DNA of 5,527 bases from Treponema sp. Its GTDB lineage: Bacteria > Spirochaetota > Spirochaetia > Treponematales > Breznakiellaceae. Within the stretch, counting starts at the first letter, position 1. Each line of letters opens with the position of its first letter. The notes under the pieces were generated by a model, which was given only the letters and a program-made list of their open reading frames with translations, was not told the DNA's origin and did not search any database. The position numbers and the translations under genes were made by a program. The stretch is from positions 1 through 5,527 of the forward strand of contig JAISYA010000150.1 of the NCBI GenBank assembly GCA_031270205.1, given 5' to 3'. This document shows, in pieces, positions 5,025 through 5,527 of the stretch.

Positions 5025-5527
5025 ATGTATCCTTTAATAAAGAGTCAGACAGAACACACAAGGCTGGAAGAAGAAAATGACGAGGAGCGGGAAGAAAAAA
5101 ACACGGCATGGCCGGACCCGCTGGCAGGTAAAATGCTCAAAACCCGGACGATTTTGCTTTCTGGAGAGATACACAAGGGGCTTGCGGAAAAGACCATCCG
5201 CCAGCTTTTGCTGCTTGAGGCCATGGGGGAGGAGCCGGTGCGGATTTTTATCGATTCGCCCGGCGGCGACGCGGACGCAGGTTACGCGATTTTCGATATG
5301 ATCCGCTTTATCAAGCCCCCGGTCTGGACTATCGGCATGGGCCTGGTGGCCAGCGCCGCGGCAATTATCCAGCTTGCCACTCCTAAAGAGCGCCGCGTGG
5401 GGCTTCCCAACAGCCACTACCTTATCCACCAGCCCCTGTCGGGCATTCGTGGCGTGGCCACCGACATTGAAATCCACGCCAAAGAGCTGGACAAGCTGCG
5501 GGAAAAGATCAACCGTCTCATCTCCAA
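5025..5527 (+). CDS. clpP: ATP-dependent Clp protease proteolytic subunit, 3' end outside window
   Basis: The first 167 residues of a ClpP-family serine peptidase (S14), the barrel-forming protease that degrades proteins fed by ClpX, ClpA or ClpC. The core begins near residue 37 (LKTRTILLSGEI). IDSPGGDADAG (76-86) is the conserved substrate-binding loop, the nucleophile is S110 in GLVASAAA, and the catalytic His is H135 in LIHQP, 25 residues later as in classical ClpP. The catalytic Asp would lie just past the window end. The N-terminus is unusual: the common region with RGER and YDIYSRLL is absent, replaced by a highly charged segment (about residues 10-26, rich in Glu). This suggests a second, divergent ClpP paralogue rather than the main housekeeping copy. 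The gene is divergent from lpdA. The start is set by GGAGG 7 nt upstream. Confidence 0.93.
   Translation, partial: MYPLIKSQTEHTRLEEENDEEREEKNTAWPDPLAGKMLKTRTILLSGEIHKGLAEKTIRQLLLLEAMGEEPVRIFIDSPGGDADAGYAIFDMIRFIKPPVWTIGMGLVASAAAIIQLATPKERRVGLPNSHYLIHQPLSGIRGVATDIEIHAKELDKLREKINRLIS

Noticed and set aside
4558..5037. Plus-strand frame spanning the lpdA start and the intergenic region
   Set aside because: No plausible ribosome-binding site or domain; it runs antisense to lpdA, across the predicted promoters and into the clpP start.
5002..5037. Short plus-strand frame MINAEAKGCIL overlapping the clpP start
   Set aside because: Its ATG lies within the predicted -10 box and lacks a well-spaced ribosome-binding site, so it is probably not transcribed.
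5034..5477. 147-codon minus-strand frame opposite clpP
   Set aside because: Shadow of the clpP coding strand, whose catalytic motifs are clear.

Overview
The window looks like ordinary bacterial chromosome, moderately GC-rich and densely packed with housekeeping genes. The ClpP sequence, especially the stretch around GLPNSHYLIHQP and the following helix, and the general gene style resemble spirochaetes of the Treponema type. This is a judgement from memory of the family, not a search result, and should be held loosely.

Layout. Positions 1-401 hold no convincing protein gene. They contain a 66-bp perfect (CT)33 tract, a cluster of C and G homopolymers with a 20-bp perfect palindrome, a near-consensus promoter pointing left with a small terminator-like hairpin just downstream of it, and a weaker promoter pointing right. 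A rightward two-gene operon follows: a HAD-family phosphatase resembling phosphoglycolate phosphatase (402-1046, GTG start) and an inositol-monophosphatase-family phosphatase (1043-1849), joined by a 4-nt ATGA overlap. A leftward three-gene operon meets it tail to tail with only 2 bp between the stop codons. In transcription order it is dihydrolipoyl dehydrogenase lpdA (4872-3463), a SorC/DeoR-type sugar-responsive regulator (3463-2519) and ribulose-phosphate 3-epimerase rpe (2511-1852). A 152-bp divergent intergenic region separates lpdA from a rightward clpP-type protease gene (5025 to beyond the window end).

How the genes fit together. The rightward operon pairs two small phosphatases, one of which would clear phosphoglycolate-like by-products. 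The leftward operon puts an E3 subunit without E1 or E2 partners next to a sugar-phosphate-sensing regulator and a pentose-phosphate-pathway epimerase. This suggests, by inference only, that the regulator ties expression of these central-carbon enzymes to a phosphosugar signal.

The region most worth attention is 4865-5024. It holds back-to-back predicted promoters whose -35 boxes overlap inside a short inverted repeat, a long imperfect hairpin, and a nine-codon upstream reading frame that takes the only good ribosome-binding site in front of lpdA. The left flank, with its unusual simple repeats next to a strong outward promoter, is the second such region. I saw no CRISPR array, tRNA, rRNA, insertion sequence or obvious novel multi-gene system.
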